Source: Megaleporinus macrocephalus (lineage: Eukaryota; Chordata; Actinopteri; Characiformes; Anostomidae). From it: a stretch of DNA of 64,000 nt. Positions 23,251-34,780 of the stretch are shown piece after piece. The notes under the pieces are model-generated. The model was given only the letters and a program-made list of their open reading frames with translations. It was not told where the DNA came from and made no database searches. Position numbers and translations under genes: made by a program. The stretch is taken from positions 13,265,274 through 13,329,273 of the forward strand of contig CM038716.1 of the NCBI GenBank assembly GCA_021613375.1, given 5' to 3'. The stretch's first letter is position 1, and each line of letters starts with the position of its first letter.

Positions 23251-23455
23251 TTTTGACTATGTAAATTGAACCAATAGAAATGCTCCAAAATTGCTTGTAA
23301 AAAATCTGGTTCCATTGACTTACATTGAAAGTGTAGACAGTTTTTGTCCTCTGCTGTAAAGTTGTCATTTTGGAGATTGACGGTATGTGTATAATGTTAT
23401 GTAGAGATAATCCAGCAAAAGTTTCACAGTGACTACTTTAATCTACTTTGGGTTT
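23088..23455. mobile_element. MITE (GCTCCAAAATT family), copy 2, split by (TA)n
   Basis: The left part reads GCATTTCTATTAGTCCG, AACCTTTCACA and TTGGACAGCAACTAATATAT. A 73-bp (TA)n follows at 23173-23245, then the inverted partner CCAATAGAAATGCTCCAAAA and the same tail as 22600-22795. The (TA)n sits exactly where the ATATAT terminus of the CTGTCCAA-type element would be. Confidence 0.65.
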
Positions 23456-23662
23456 GATGTCCAGATGAAAGCGAGTAGCTAGTTTAGGTCAGGTTAGATA
23501 CTAGCAGCTCCAAGTAACTAGTACAGAGCATGGAGGCCCATTTTATTTAGATAATGTTGCCTCTTTGTGATCATCTCAGCATCTCACCCTAAACCAGCCA
23601 GTCAGAGTAGGACTGAAAGTGATTGTTTCACCAAAACTGGACATGAAATATGGCGTCCAGTG

Positions 23663-24610
23663 CACTGTAAAACCAGATAAGTTGTTGTACTTAAAGAGTT
23701 TGAGGCCTTCAAATATTTAAGTAATGCAAACTAGAGAAAATCAAATGGTTTGAGTTAAAATCAACTTAAATGTCAAATAGACTGGAAGTGATCATTTGAG
23801 TTAAATACAATGAAATCTAAATTGTTTGTACTTAAAATATTTTGTAAAATCAACCCTACTGACCATTTAATTCAACTCAACATTGAGTTTCCTGTAATCA
23901 GAATTAAGTTAACTTAGAAATAGTTTCCATAAAAAGCTACATCAAAAGAACACAGACAGCAGTTACATTTAGTTTAATTTTATTTAAAACTACATCACTG
24001 GGATCATCTAGGATGATTCTGACTCTTGAAGGGTTCAGTAGTGATGATGACTGGTTTTGATTGGTCTAGTTAGAAAACTGTTTATCTTACAATAATTCTT
24101 AAATACAGTTTACACATTGAAATGATAAAAACACAGTAAATTACATTTTCTAACTTTAGATCAGCATCAACTGCAGAACAACAGTTTTACACCACTTGAA
24201 CACGGAAAACAACTTACCAAGTTCCAGAATGAGAAAAAGAGAGGGAAGATGGCGGCTTGGTTAATTGTAGTCCTCTGTAGTTCTTCAAGAAAAGAAAACA
24301 ATGGAGAAAATGTCCACTGTAGAGAAATCCCAGCACTACAGAGTTTCTGTCCGAGGAAAAGAAGTTAAACACAGAAAACACCAAACCTCACAGTGAAAAT
24401 AGAAAAAGACTTCAAAATCATTACAAGCTCCACTAAACAACTCAAACTAGTCTAGACTGAACTGACCAATGAGAATCTGGGAAGGTGCTACAGGGGTGTG
24501 GTCCAAGCTAAAAGCTGATGTTTTAAGTTTGTTCAACTTAAAAATATTAGTGTATCAGTTCTTCTTTCAGAATAGTAGAACATACTAAAATATTTTACGT
24601 AATGAAATAA
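23663..24610. mobile_element. Probable non-autonomous DNA transposon, about 0.95 kb
   Basis: It begins CACTGTAAAACCAGATAAGT and is rich in paired words (TTTGAGTTAAAATCAACTTA near the left, TTAAGTTTGTTCAACTTAAA near the right) typical of the AT-rich arms of fish hAT-like non-autonomous elements. The centre (24230-24480) is less AT-rich, with GGCGGCTTGG and ACCAATGAGAATCTGGGAAG. The right end ATTTTACGTAA is an imperfect partner of the left terminus. No coding frame is present. Family assignment is by general resemblance. Confidence 0.5.
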
Positions 24611-25830
24611 AACTTTAGTTTTTAAGCACCAGTACACAAACTCTTTACACACAAACTAATTACTGGGTAACAGCGTGTTGGTTGTTGGTTGTTTCAACAC
24701 ATAAACAAGGCAGTTTGCAAAGCGTTTTCCACGGAAACGAGTGACTCGGTGCCCCAATTTCCTGGTTTGTCACCAAAGAAGGTCCTCCTCAGCCGGCAGA
24801 CTGAAATGTGTGCGCGTATAAAAGCTGACAGCTATTTCTCCCGGAGCTTGTCTGAACGAATTTGGTGCTTCATCAGTCAAAGCCTAGGTATCTCCGTCAG
24901 AGTGGACCATCAGCTGGGACCAATAATTCAATAAACAGGATGCCTATCAAGTCCTAGTAATGAACAAGCGAGCAGGTACAGAACTTTGGGCTTGAATGGA
25001 CTTCTGGGACGGAGCCATGAAAGAAGATCATTACAGAAGGAAACGGTGCATCTATGATGAAGAGACTCAACTTATTTTTTCAAACTTTTCAATTAATATT
25101 CATATTCTAAACTCCTTCTCGTGAACTGCGATGCTCTATTTTCTTGTACGGGTACGCCAGCCTGCAGGTCTGTTTTGTGTAGGTTTTATATGGACTGTGA
25201 AAATGAGAGATATGTATTTATACATGTATAAAATATTAATATTGGCTCATGCATAGGGACATAAGGCGCTTTGCATTCTCCACAGCACTTCTGAAGAAAC
25301 CCCTCTGTTGACTTCACGCCAGAACAAAGCGATTGAGTGTGATATAAAAACCAATAGCCAAAAGTCTGAATTCATTGGTCCCTCAAATTAAATTTCATAG
25401 TGACTTCTATTGATAAACATCGTATTTTCTTCAGTTTAGCTTATATTTTTGATCAGAAAGTCAGAAATGTTGAGACTATCTTTTCTAGGTTTTTAGGGGA
25501 GGCACTTAATTTGCATCTTAATTATTTATGAGCTATTAGTTAACAATTCATGATGCGGTAATAAGCAGAGCTCTGAAATTTGTTATAAATATACTTATAT
25601 AATGGGTTTAAAAATAAATTAAATGTAAATTAATTCGCATTTTTCAGTTAAAAATGAACTTTTAGTGTCAAAGTCAAGAAATATGATTAGATACTAATCT
25701 GAAACTTGATTACTGTAGTTTTTTTAATTGCACTTAAAATACAATCTATAACAACATTTAATTAAATTCCAATATTCTTTGCACGTTGCTTAAAAACATG
25801 GAAATAATGTCAATGTTTAACAGTTTATAA
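24611..25830. other. Spacer, partly AT-rich
   Basis: An 81-codon plus frame at 24689-24934 has no recognisable domain. From 25080 on the DNA is strongly AT-rich. No repeat match within the window until the tandem repeat at 25.83 kb. Confidence 0.35.
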
Positions 25831-25834
25831 CCTG

Positions 25835-26700
25835 GAAATATTATTTATAAGGACTTAGTAAGAGTCAGGCAGTGGTTATTAAGAATAAATAAGTTGTACT
25901 TCTATTATAGTCATTCAAATTCATTAATAAAGACCTTATAGATGTAGATAACTATTTGATTGTAAATAACTTTTAGTATTGATAATCAAAGATGAATAAG
26001 TAGTACTTTAGTTATGGTTATACACATACATTAATAAAGATGTCATAGACGTAGATAACTATTTGATGGTGTATTATTTCCAGATCATTTGTAAGCAAGT
26101 AATAAAAGTTAGGAATTAATAATTTAAAAAAATAATTAGTATTACTTTAGTGATAGTCATGCAAATCCATTAATAAAGATGTTATAGATGTAGGTAACTA
26201 TTTGATTGTGTATAATTGATAGTATTTAGTATTGATAAATGATAATATTGATAGCACTTTAGTTATGGTTATACACATACATTAATAGAGATGTTATAGT
26301 TGTAGATAACTATTTAATGGTGTACTATATTTCCAGATCATTTGTAAGCATGTAATAACAGTTAGGAATTCATAATTAAAAATGAATTAGTATTTATTTA
26401 ATTATACTTGTGCAAATTCATTAATAATGATCTTATAGACGTAGATAACTATTTGATGGTATACTATATTTTCAGATCATTTGTAATCATGTAATAACTT
26501 TAGTATTGATAATCAAAGATAAATAAGTAGTACTTTAGTTATGGTTATACACATATATTAATAAAGATGTTATAGATGTAGATAACTTTTTAATGGTATA
26601 GTATATTTCCAGATCATTTGTAAGCATGTTATAACTCTTATGTATTGATAATTAAAGATAAATAAGTAGGACTTTAGTTATGGTCTTGTAAATTAATAAA
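25835..26700. repeat. AT-rich tandem repeat, units of about 110-140 bp (6-7 units)
   Basis: GTAGATAACTATTTGATGGT and close variants occur near 25943, 26053, 26191, 26302, 26439 and 26578. Each is followed by a CCAGATCATTTGTAAGC block or a shorter replacement, then TAGTACTTTAGTTATGGTTA and CATTAATAAAGATGTTATAG. Two unit lengths (about 110 and 138 bp) alternate. A decayed relative lies at 5200-5460. Confidence 0.85.
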
Positions 26701-26769
26701 TAAATCTTTAATAAAGATCTTATGAATGTTGACAGTAAAATCGCTTGGAAATCGTTTGGTGTAAGGTCA

Positions 26770-27170
26770 GCATTAGAGGAGAATCTAATCTCAACCAAGA
26801 AAGGAGAGAAGATAAGATTCCCAGACATGTTCCCAGACATTACCTTCTTAATGAAGGTACCACCTATAGTTAAGTGTGTTATCACGTGTAATAGTAGATC
26901 TGAAGATGCTATCACTTCAGAATCACTCTCCTGTGCTCTTCAGTTCACCGTCTGTTTCCCAAATAGAGTTTTGCACATTCCTGTCAGTGTGTATCTCTAA
27001 AATTGTACATAGAGGTGAGACTTTTTTAATCACCCAGCATCTCTGAATAGAATTAGGGCTGAAATTGTGTTAAAGGGAAAGCAGCCAACAGCCGCCAGAT
27101 GCCAGAGCTATGACGCCAGTTCTCCTCCTTGCCTCTAGAGGTCCCTGTCTCATCTCAAATCTCAATATAA
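26770..27170 (+). repeat. Direct duplication of about 0.4 kb, copy 1
   Basis: It matches 29258-29658 across nearly the whole length: CAAGAAAGGAGAGAAGATAA, AATGAAGGTACCACCTAT, GTAATAGTAGATCTGAAGAT, TTTCCCAAATAGAGTTTTGC and CCTCTAGAGGTCCCTGTCTC. Differences are mostly single bases and one short indel near 26825/29310. A third trace, GCCTCTAGAGGTCTC plus AAGGCCAG, lies at about 30183-30222. It could be an interspersed element or a local segmental duplication. Open frames in it are not conserved between the copies. Confidence 0.9.
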
Positions 27171-27435
27171 GAATATATTGTCTTGTATTTATTCCCCCTC
27201 TTATTTGCTACTCTGGCTTCGACTGTTGCTCTTCTCTGGTTCTGGCTTTGTCGCTCCATCTCCAGTTATGTTCACTCAGTATTGGTCTCTATGGGTAGCT
27301 GTAGCTGTTGTACAGACTGACTCACTCCTGCTTATTAAACTAGTTTACCATTCAGGTTTGCGAGTGTCTGGTTTGTGAGTCCAGCGTTAGGTGGGGTCTT
27401 GAGTAGCTAGCCTAGCTAAAGCCACACAACATGGT

Positions 27436-27510
27436 AAGAAGTGCTTCCTTGGTACGACCTCAAAAATGTGTTCTTTTCAAATTAATTTAAATTAAATTTT
27501 AAATTTAGAA
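27436..27510. mobile_element. Partial MITE (GTGCTTTGTTGGTA family)
   Basis: GAAGTGCTTCCTTGGTACGA and CCTCAAAAA match the left terminus of the family seen complete at 36730-36955. Confidence 0.5.
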
Positions 27511-27534
27511 TTATTATTCTGTCGTTTGTGTTTT

Positions 27535-27690
27535 GCACACAGCAAAAATTGACCCACCCATGCTGTGAAACACATACACACTAGGGGGCAGTGAGCACAA
27601 GTGCCCGGAGCGGTGGGAAGCCCTATCCACGGTGCCTGAGGAGCAGTTGAGGGTTAAGTTCCTTGCTGAAGGGCACATCAGGGTCACTAC
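27535..27690 (-). mobile_element. tRNA-derived SINE fragment, 3' part
   Basis: Read on the plus strand it has AGGGGGCAGTGAGCACA, GTGCCCGGAGCGGTGGGAAG, CCCTATCCACGG and a TTGCTGAAGGGCAC block, matching 33080-33335. The tRNA-like head, which would lie to the right, is missing. Confidence 0.75.
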
Positions 27691-28240
27691 TGTACCTTTC
27701 TGTTATCCTGAATACTTGAAAGTGAGACCACAGCACAAGCTCCTCAAGCCCCTAGTGGTCAGCACCAGTATAGCAGGTCACTACAGTACATTTCTATTAT
27801 CCTGAATACTTGAAAGTGAGACCACAGCACAACAAGCTCCTTGTGGTCAGCACCAGCATAGCGGGTCACTGCGGTAGTTTTCTGTTATCCTGAATACTTG
27901 AAAGTGAGACCACAGCACAGCAAGCTCCTAGTGGTCAGCAACAGCATAGCAGGTCATTACAGTGCCTTTGTTATCCTGAAATCTTGAAAGTGAGACCGCA
28001 GCACAACAAGCTCCTCAAGCTCCTAGTGGTAAGTACCAACGTAGCATGTCACTACAGTACATTTCTGTTATCCTGAGTACTTAAAAGTGAGACCGCAGCA
28101 CAACAAGCTCCTCAAGTTCCTAGTGGTCAGCACCAGCATAGCGGGTCACTACAGTACTTTTCTGTTATCCTGAATACTTAAAAATGAGACCACAGCACAA
28201 CAAGCTCCTCAAGTTCCTAGTGGTCAGAACCAGAACAATA
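27681..28240. repeat. Tandem repeat of about 84-96 bp (6 units)
   Basis: TTATCCTGAATACTTGAAAG with GTGAGACC(A/G)CAGCACAA and CTAGTGGTCAGCACCAGCAT recurs at about 27703, 27799, 27883, 27970, 28067 and 28163. Units differ by loss of the CTCAAG(T/C)TC block. The array starts directly at the SINE fragment (GGGTCACTAC occurs at the join), so the SINE's end may have contributed the first unit. Confidence 0.9.
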
Positions 28241-28782
28241 ATAATAATATTAACTGTATTTAAAACAAAATACAGTAAAGCAGATCTGGCAAGTGCTTTG
28301 TAAGAATGTAGTCCAATGTCAGCTCGGGAACGTCTTCTATAATGCGTCTCCCGTTCTGGCTAATTACGTTGATTGACGCCGGAAGAGGCTTTTATGTGGG
28401 TGTCATCGCGTCTTCGCCAAAAACAGCACATCTGATGGAGCAATTAGCGCGGCAACTTCACCCGGTTGTAAAATAACAATATGAAAGATTAATTTATCAG
28501 TAAAAATGACAGGTAACACACTGCTGCCTGTGGGGCGTCATGTGATAATAATAGGACTTCTGTGATTTTGATTGCCATCAAGAACAATTAAGCATCAATG
28601 CTTAAAAAAAAAAAAAAAAAAAAATTAGTTCATCTCCGGAGACTGAATTCTCAGAACGGCTGTTGCTCTTGGGAATGACTTCCACTGATTTTATAAGCAT
28701 TTTCTTTATACATCTGAAGGAATTTGACCTCCCTGGCCTCGTGTACATGCCCACACTGGCCTGACGGACTCAAGAGCTTTCT

Positions 28783-28785
<3 letters not shown>
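28241..28785. other. Single-copy island with homeodomain-type words
   Basis: No gene. Bases 28320-28600 are not repeated in the window and contain CTAATTACG, CAATTAGC, AGATTAATTTATC and CAATTAAGC. This density of ATTA cores in a non-repetitive, mildly CpG-containing stretch would suit a conserved enhancer. A 21-bp poly(A) follows at 28604-28624. Confidence 0.4.

Positions 28786-28843
<58 letters not shown>
28786..28843. repeat. (TA)n microsatellite
   Basis: Uninterrupted TA over about 58 bp. Confidence 0.98.
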
Positions 28844-28846
<3 letters not shown>

Positions 28847-28997
28847 AGGCTTTAGTACAGTAAGGCCTTAAAACAGGGTTTTAGTTGTGTGTTATTAAGT
28901 ATTAAGTGAGACCCCAAGCTGTGTTTTGTTCAGTCCCATCATATTTGGACTGGTTTCCTCTTTTCATTTGAAGCCAAGAGAAGAAATGACAACAATA

Positions 28998-29190
28998 CCC
29001 TCTATAAAGTGTTCCGTTGGTACTACAACCTACAAAAATAACTTGGAGGTAACAAGCAATTCAACTAGTTTTACTCAACCCAAGAAATTAAACATTCAAT
29101 CTAAATTTTAGGTCAAATCAAACTAGTTCAACCATTTGTTACCACATTACATCATCTTCCTGGGTTCTACCAACAAAGCACTTTACAGTG
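28998..29190. mobile_element. MITE (GTGCTTTGTTGGTA family)
   Basis: The left end is AAAGTGTTCCGTTGGTACTA and the right end ACCAACAAAGCACTTTACAG plus TG, which are inverted partners. The interior has GTAACAAGCAATTCAACTAG, TTTTACTCAACCCAAG, CTAGTTCAACCATTTGTTAC. About 0.2 kb, no coding frame. Confidence 0.75.
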
Positions 29191-29257
29191 AACCCAAACT
29201 GAGAGCTGGGGCATTCAACATCATTGAACATGATTAAACGTAACGTAACGTAAGTGA

Positions 29258-29658
29258 GGAAATTCTAATCTCTGCCAAGAAAGGAGAGAAGATAAGGTTC
29301 CAACAAGACTATGTTCCCAGACGTTACGAAGGTCCCTCTTAATGAAGGTACCACCTATTGTTGAGTGTGTTATCAAGTGTAATAGTAGATCTGAAGATGC
29401 TATCACTTCAGAATCACTCTCCTGTGTTCTTCAGTTCACCGTCTGTTTCCCAAATAGAGTTTTGCACATTCCTGTCAGTGTGTATCTCTAAAATTGTTCA
29501 TAGAGGTGAGACTTTTTTAATCACCCAGCATCTCTGAATAGAATTAGGGCTGAAATTGTGTTAAAGGGAAAGCAGCCAACAGCCGCCAGATGTCAGATCT
29601 GTGATGCCAGTTTCCCTCCTCGCCTCTAGAGGTCCCTGTCTCATCTCAATATTAAGGC
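29258..29658 (+). repeat. Direct duplication of about 0.4 kb, copy 2
   Basis: Partner of 26770-27170, about 2.49 kb downstream in the same orientation. A MITE, a SINE fragment and a tandem repeat lie between the two. Confidence 0.9.
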
Positions 29659-30310
29659 CAGGTCTAGACGGGGGCGTGGGGCTTGACTGGGGTGTCCTTT
29701 GCAGCTAAATGGTCAGACTCTCCATCTGACCTTCTTCTGATATGGAATATTTTAAAAGTCTGTCTGTTTTCCTATTTTTATCATCTTTCCTATTTTTCGT
29801 ATCTCAGGTATGACGCCAGCATTACATATTTATTTGCCATAAATATGAATGAATAAAGAAACCCTAGAAAATTAACTAACTAGCTAACTTTTACCTGGCT
29901 AAGTTAGTTCAGGACTTGTTTTATGGAACCTCCCAAGGAAATCTGCCCCAAGACTGTATTTGCTGGTTGAGGCGAGACCTTTCTCGTCTTTCTCAGAACT
30001 CGTTTTTTCATGGGATCTTTATTTTAGCCACCCACTAACTATACTATGCTAGCTAACTATACTATGACCTTTTGCCCTTCAATTTATAGCTGAACTCGAC
30101 CTCTACTAACAATACGTTGGGTTTTATATTTGTTATCTAAAAGTAAACTGCTTTACAACAGCAAGAGTATGATTCTCAGCCTGGCCTCTAGAGGTCTCTA
30201 TTACCTCAGTATGAAGGCCAGTTCCCAATAGGAGGCTGGACAAGTGTACCTCAGGTTGAACATGTATGAAGGCAAAAGCTTTTAAACATGTGCCACTGGA
30301 AGTAAGCTGC
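29659..30310. other. Spacer without gene
   Basis: Contains the trace GCCTCTAGAGGTCTC (about 30183) of the 0.4-kb duplication and CTAACTATACTATG(A/C) repeated near 30040-30070. No gene is seen. Confidence 0.35.
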
Positions 30311-30832
30311 TAGTACGGTGGTGTAGTGGTTAGTATGGTGGTGTAGTGGTTAGTATGGTGGTGTAGTGGTTAGTACGGTGGTGTAGTGGTTAGTATGGTG
30401 GTGTAGTGGTTAGTATGGTGGTGTAATGGTTAGTATGGTGGTGTAGTGGTTAGTATGGTGGTGTAGTGGTTAGTATGGTGGTGTAGTGGTTAGTATGGTG
30501 GTGTAGTGGTTAGTACGGTGGTGTAGTGGTTAGTATGGTGGTGTAGTGGTTAGTACGGTGGTGTAGTGGTTAGTACGGTGGTGTAGTGTTAGTATGGTGG
30601 TGTAGTGGTTAGTATAGTGGTGTAGTGGTTAGTATGGTGGTGTAGTGGTCAGTATGGTGGTGTGGTGGTTAGTACGGTGGTGTAGTGGTTAGTATAGTGG
30701 TGTAGTGGATAGTATGGTGGTGTAGTGTTAGTATGGTGGTGTAGTGGTTAGTATAGTGGTGTAGTGGTTAGTATGGTGGTGTAGTGGTTAGTACGGTGGT
30801 GTAGTCGTCAGTGTGGTGGTGTAGTGGTTAGT
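30311..30832 (+). repeat. 20-bp minisatellite with Pol III A-box in each unit, array 2
   Basis: About 26 units of the same 20-bp monomer as 13303-13937, with the same TAT/TAC variation and two 19-bp units. It starts within TAGTACGGTGGTGTAGTGG and ends TTAGTAATGATGAG. Neither flank resembles the flanks of array 1, so the two arrays are not copies of one locus by simple large duplication. Confidence 0.95.
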
Positions 30833-31785
30833 AATGATGAGTTCAAATATCAAATACAGTGAAGATCATTTGCAAGTAATGTTTCTTGCTTTAGTTGGCA
30901 TTTCACATACCGTCCCACCTGTTTTGGGACTGAGCTTCTACACTGACTTGGTTGCAGGACTGTAGAAGATCTATGTCTGATCAACCACTTCTGAGATAAA
31001 GAGCAAACTCTAAATTAGATTTTCTGCCAAACTATTGCTTTAAGAGAAACATTGGTTCTTTGAGCAAACACGAAAATCAGGAACAAACAGAATAAATCTA
31101 TTCGGGTCAAACCCACAAGATCCTTCAATCTTCTTCTCCTCCCCCTGTGGTCACCATTCCGCTCCGTAAGCAATGCTAAGTCTGTTCCCTGTGAGCTGGA
31201 AAAGCAATAGCCGTTCAGATAGCCGAGTGAGGACTCTGGGAAACATTTAAAGCAAAATGAGGACCGCCGGGCCCTCTGGGACAGGAAGAATTATTTTACT
31301 GGGGGCTTGCAGCGCGACTTGTGGGTAAGACCTCGTTCTCTCCCGATTTCCATAAAGATGGAGCTGAGCGTCTCCAAGGACTGACATGGCCGAACAAGTT
31401 TTCCATTTAGTCTGAAGGGGACAGTAACAGAGCGCAGCCATTCCCATAACAATGACATAAAAACCAACGACTGGATACACGGGCTCTTTGTTCTCGTACG
31501 TGTGTGGAATGTGAGTGAGGCGGATGTTAGTGCCAGTGATGGTGTAGCAGCTGATACTAATGAGCGGAATGAATGAAGAAGGTGGATCTGTGTGACTGAT
31601 CTACTCCAGTTTTAACTCCTACAAGCTGCAGTTATTGTCAGCTGTAAGAATTTTACTGTCAGAGACCAACCTTGTTTAATTTCTAACCAAAACTATGTAA
31701 CTAGATATTTATTAGTTATTAATTAGTTAATTTTAGGGACAAGAAAGATTGGCTGTATCGTCTCAGGTCTCCAGAATCCACTTGA
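30833..31785. other. Single-copy spacer
   Basis: No gene is supported. The 31247-31480 minus frame has no recognisable domain. Not repeated in the window. Confidence 0.35.
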
Positions 31786-34140
31786 GAGTTGCCTTTACTT
31801 GAGACTTGACTTAAGACTTGCCTGTTCTAACTTAGGACATAACTTGAGACTTGCCTGTACTGTCTTGAGACTTGACCTCAGACTTGCTTATACTACATTG
31901 AGACTTGGCCTGACTTCAGATTCGCCAGTACTAACTTCAAACTAGTCTTGACTTCAGTCTTGTCTGTACTAACTTCAAACTTGACTTAAGACTTGCCTGT
32001 GCTGACTTAGGACACAACTTGAGACTTGCATGTACTGACTTGAGACTTCACCTTAGACTTGCCTTTACTAACTTGAAACTTGGCCTGACTTCAGATTTGC
32101 CTATACTAACCTAAGACTTGGCACCAGACTTGCCTGTACTAACTTAGGACATAACTTGAGACTTGACTTTAGACTTGCCTGTACTAACTTCAAACTAGGT
32201 TTGACTTCAGACTTGCCTGTACTAACTTCAAACTTGACTTAAGACTTGCCTGTGCTGACTTAGGACACAACTTGAGACTTGCCTGTACTGACTTGAGACT
32301 TGGCCTCAGATTTGCCTATACTAACTTAAGACTTGGCCTGACTTCAGATTCGCCTGTACTAACTTCAAACTAGGCTTGACTTCAGACTTGCCTGTACTAA
32401 CTTCAAACTTGACTTGAGACTTGCCTGTACTAACTTAGGACATAACTTGAGACTTGCCTGTACTGTCTTGAGACTTGACCTCAGACTTGCTTATACTACA
32501 TTGAGACTTGGCCTGACTTCAGATTCGCCTGTACTGACTTTAAACTAGACTTGACTTCAGACTTGCCTGTACTAACTTCAAACTAGTCTTGACTTCAGAC
32601 TTGCCTGTACTAACTTAGGACTTGGCCTGACTTCAGACTTGCCTGTACTACTTCAAACTTGACTTAAGACTTGCCTGTTCTAACTTCAAACTAGTCTTGA
32701 CTTCAGACTTGCCTGTACTAACTTCAAACTTGACTTCAGACTTGCCTGTACTAACTTCAAACTTGACTTCAGACTTGCCTGTACTAACTTCAAACTAGGT
32801 TTGACTTCAGACTTGCCTGTACTAACTTCAAACTTGACTTAAGACTTGCCTGTGCTGACTTAGGACACAACTTGAGACTTGCCTGTACTGACTTGAGACT
32901 TGACCTCAGATTTGCCTATACTAACTTGAGACTTGGCCTGACTTCAGATTCGCCTGTACTAACTTCAAACTAGGCTTGACTTCAGACTTGCCTGTACTAA
33001 CTTCAAACTTGACTTAAGACTTGCCTATACTAACTTAGGACACAACTTGAGACTTGCATGTAGTTAGAATTTTTTTTAGAATTTAGACACTCAAATTAGC
33101 CACATGTGATTTTGCACACAGCGGAATTTGACCTCCGCATTTAACCCATCCGTGCAGTGAAACACCCACATATACACACACACTAGTGAACACACTAGGG
33201 GGCAGTGAGCACACGTGCCCGGAGCGGTGGGCAGCCCTATCCACAGCGCCCGGGGAGCAGTTGGGGTTAGGTGCCTTGCTCAAGGGCACCTCAGTCGTGG
33301 CCTGGGGGATCCCGGGGATCCCGGCCACGGCTGTGACTTGAGACTTGACTTGACTGTGACTTGAGACTTCACCTTAGACTTGCCTATACTAACTTGAAAC
33401 TTGGCCTGACTTCAGATTTGCCTATACTAATCTAAGACTTGGCACCAGACTTGCCTGTACTAACTTAGGACATAACTTGAGACCTGACTTGACTTCAGAC
33501 TTGCCTGTACTAACTTCAAACTTGACTTAAGACTTGCCTGTGCTGACTTAGGACACAACTTGAGACTTGCCTGTACTGACTTGAGACTTGACCTCAGATT
33601 TGCCTATACTACATTGAGGCTTGGCCTGACTTCAGATTTGCCTATACTAACCTAAGACTTGTCATCACACTTGCCTGTACTACCTTGAGACTTGACCCCA
33701 GACTTGCCTGTACTAACGTCAAACTAGGCTTGACTTCAGACTTGCTTGTACTAACTTGAAACTTGACTTAAGGCTTGCCTGTGCTGACTCAGGACTGAAC
33801 TCGAGACTTGCCTGTGCAGACTTGCCGTATTTAATTTTTGACTCAGCTTGAGACTTGCTTTTGTCTTGCCTGCTCTGTATTGATTCAGGATTTACCTTCA
33901 GACTGAGGACTTGCCTCTGCCGACTCTGGACTTGATACCTACCTGTACAACTCGACCTGAGACTTGCCGCCTCAGGACTTGATACTGTGAGACCAGCCTT
34001 GACTAATTTAGCGCAGAAACTTGGGACTTGTTGGTTTTGATTTAGAACTGGACGTCAGACTCGACTGTACTGACTCAGGACTTGATACGAGACTTAACCT
34101 CCACTTTAGACTTGCCTGTGTTGACTTGAGACTCGAGAAT
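31786..34140. repeat. GACTTGCCTGTACTAACTT minisatellite (about 33-bp units, higher-order structure)
   Basis: Units combine GACTTGCCTGTACTAACTTC, AAACTTGACTTCA or AAACTAGGCTTGACTTCA, GACTTAGGACACAACTTGA and GACTTGGCCTGACTTCAGA blocks. Long multi-unit segments recur: 31820-31920 again at about 32410-32520, and the series with GCATGTA, TTCACCTTAG and GGCACCAGACTTG at 32010-32160 again at 33035-33480. After 33800 the units decay. A SINE interrupts the array at 33080-33335. Confidence 0.93.
33080..33335 (-). mobile_element. tRNA-derived SINE inserted in the minisatellite
   Basis: On the plus strand: CATTTAACCCATCCGTGCAG, AGGGGGCAGTGAGCACACGT, GCCCGGAGCGGTGGGCAGCC, CTTGCTCAAGGGCACCTCAG, then GGCCACGG. 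The element reads on the minus strand: the right end corresponds to the tRNA-like head, here reduced to CCGTGGCC and a short GGATCCC duplication. Such elements are moved by LINE machinery. The array resumes directly after it with GACTTGAGACTTGAC. Confidence 0.85.
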
Positions 34141-34703
34141 ACACCGTGCAACATTTTATTGTGACAAGGCATTGCTCTTTAGAGACGTCGAGGTTCAGCA
34201 AGTCTCGAGTCGAGTCTACCAGCACAGGCGTATGACTCCCTTAACGATATACTTACTTCGGTTCTGCTCCATGTAACGCTCACTCTCTCTAAATGAGCCT
34301 GCTGTCTGCCGGTGGGACCTCCAGACTGTTAGTGTCGGTGGTATTGCGGGTGATTTGTTGTTAAGTATCGGGCTGTTCATTAGACACTCTTCCGGGATGT
34401 TTTCTTCTCGTCTACGAACTCTGTTACCAGTTTAGTCCTCATTTAGGCCTGCGCTCCTCTAAACCTGGGGGAGTTCCGATGCTTTAGCTGGATTTAGCTG
34501 AAGGATTAGGCCGTATTAAACCCTGTTTATGTTAATATTGACCTTTCACTAATGATTAGTGTGCATTAGAGGCGTACAGTGCTCTGAAAAAGCATACGTA
34601 TGATCCAGTAATATCTAGTCCTGTTATATGGAGTTGGTTTTAAACTTAGCGAGAGTGGCTTCATTGTACTTTATCATCTTGCTATGTTAGTGGTGATGTT
34701 GTG

Positions 34704-34707
<4 letters not shown>
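34141..34707. other. Single-copy spacer
   Basis: No gene or repeat match is seen. Confidence 0.35.
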
Positions 34708-34770
<63 letters not shown>

Positions 34771-34780
34771 ATATAATATA
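34708..34780. repeat. (TA)n microsatellite with ATAAT tail
   Basis: About 58 bp of TA, followed by three ATAAT-type units. Confidence 0.97.

Noticed and set aside
22961..23368. Tyr-Ile repeat frames
   Set aside because: They are translations of (TA)n microsatellites.
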